Assembly: GCA_902792435.1 (NCBI GenBank)
Contig: CADAZN010000002.1
Coordinates: forward strand, 1 to 64,000
Source of the DNA: an uncultured Bacteroidales bacterium
Lineage (GTDB): Bacteria > Bacteroidota > Bacteroidia > Bacteroidales > Muribaculaceae
Length of the DNA: 64,000 bases
Direction: 5' to 3'
How positions within the stretch are numbered: the stretch's first letter is position 1; the number at the start of each line of letters is the position of its first letter. Under the pieces are notes generated by a model. It did not search any database and had not been told where the DNA came from. It was given only the letters and a program-made list of their open reading frames with translations. The position numbers and the translations under genes are program-made. Shown here piece after piece: positions 63,946 through 64,000 of this stretch.

Positions 63946-64000
63946 AATAACAATAATTAATGTGTATGTTATGTTGGATTATAAATATCTCTACTCTAGA

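Overview
The window is a piece of a Bacteroidales chromosome (Bacteroidota). Three things point there: the -33 TTTG / -7 TAnnTTTG promoter pattern in front of many genes, the near absence of Shine-Dalgarno sites, and the gene content (a Wza/Wzc export locus, TrpB2, a HydABC-type hydrogenase, Ptb/Buk, and short ferredoxin-less IorA). The genus cannot be fixed from sequence alone; a gut anaerobe of the Muribaculaceae/Prevotellaceae/Bacteroidaceae kind is likely. No rRNA, CRISPR array or transposase was seen.

Layout. 1-7.6 kb is one end of a prophage: a truncated tape-measure gene, a very AT-rich secreted 'moron' with its own promoter, a large tail protein, and a convergent tyrosine integrase beside tRNA-Ser(CGA). 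An exact 89-bp tandem duplication carrying a terminator hairpin lies between integrase and tRNA. 7.7-9.8 kb holds dedA-rpe and a UDG-superfamily gene. 9.9-19.9 kb is a complete [FeFe]-hydrogenase island: maturases hydE-hydG-hydF on the plus strand, facing the hydB-hydA-hydC operon and a second, composite hydrogenase on the minus strand. 20-31 kb holds an orphan Wza-like lipoprotein, trpB2, a cytosolic M48 protease, the iorA-iorB-aminotransferase-CoA-transferase operon, and buk-ptb. 31.4-46.8 kb is a surface polysaccharide locus: Wza and Wzc, UDP-ManNAc dehydrogenase, a WecA-like initiator, several glycosyltransferases, two EpsG-like polymerases and two Wzx flippases. It also holds a decayed start of a third polymerase gene. 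47-64 kb is mostly housekeeping: groESL, two tandem MFS paralogues, a Sel1 protein, typA, ung, tRNA-Arg(CCG), tdk, a YitT protein, a small ferredoxin, an LtaS-like sulfatase, a thioesterase, a THUMP-like methyltransferase and aspS.

How the genes work together. The 9.9-31 kb part reads as an amino-acid fermentation and hydrogen module. An aminotransferase makes aromatic 2-oxoacids and IorAB oxidises them to acyl-CoA plus reduced ferredoxin. CoA-transferase or Ptb-Buk converts acyl-CoA to acid with energy conservation, and HydABC disposes of the electrons as H2 with HydEFG building the H-cluster. The polysaccharide locus fits a Wzx/Wzy system starting on undecaprenyl-P-HexNAc and probably using ManNAcA. 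Its lower half (about 36-42 kb) is much more AT-rich than its flanks, as expected of horizontally exchanged capsule genes.

Starts were moved downstream from the longest open frame where a promoter, family alignment or overlap argued for it (UDG-like gene, hydE, hydF, aminotransferase, buk, ptb, Sel1, ung, tdk, ferredoxin, sulfatase). All family assignments come from reading motifs, without database searches.
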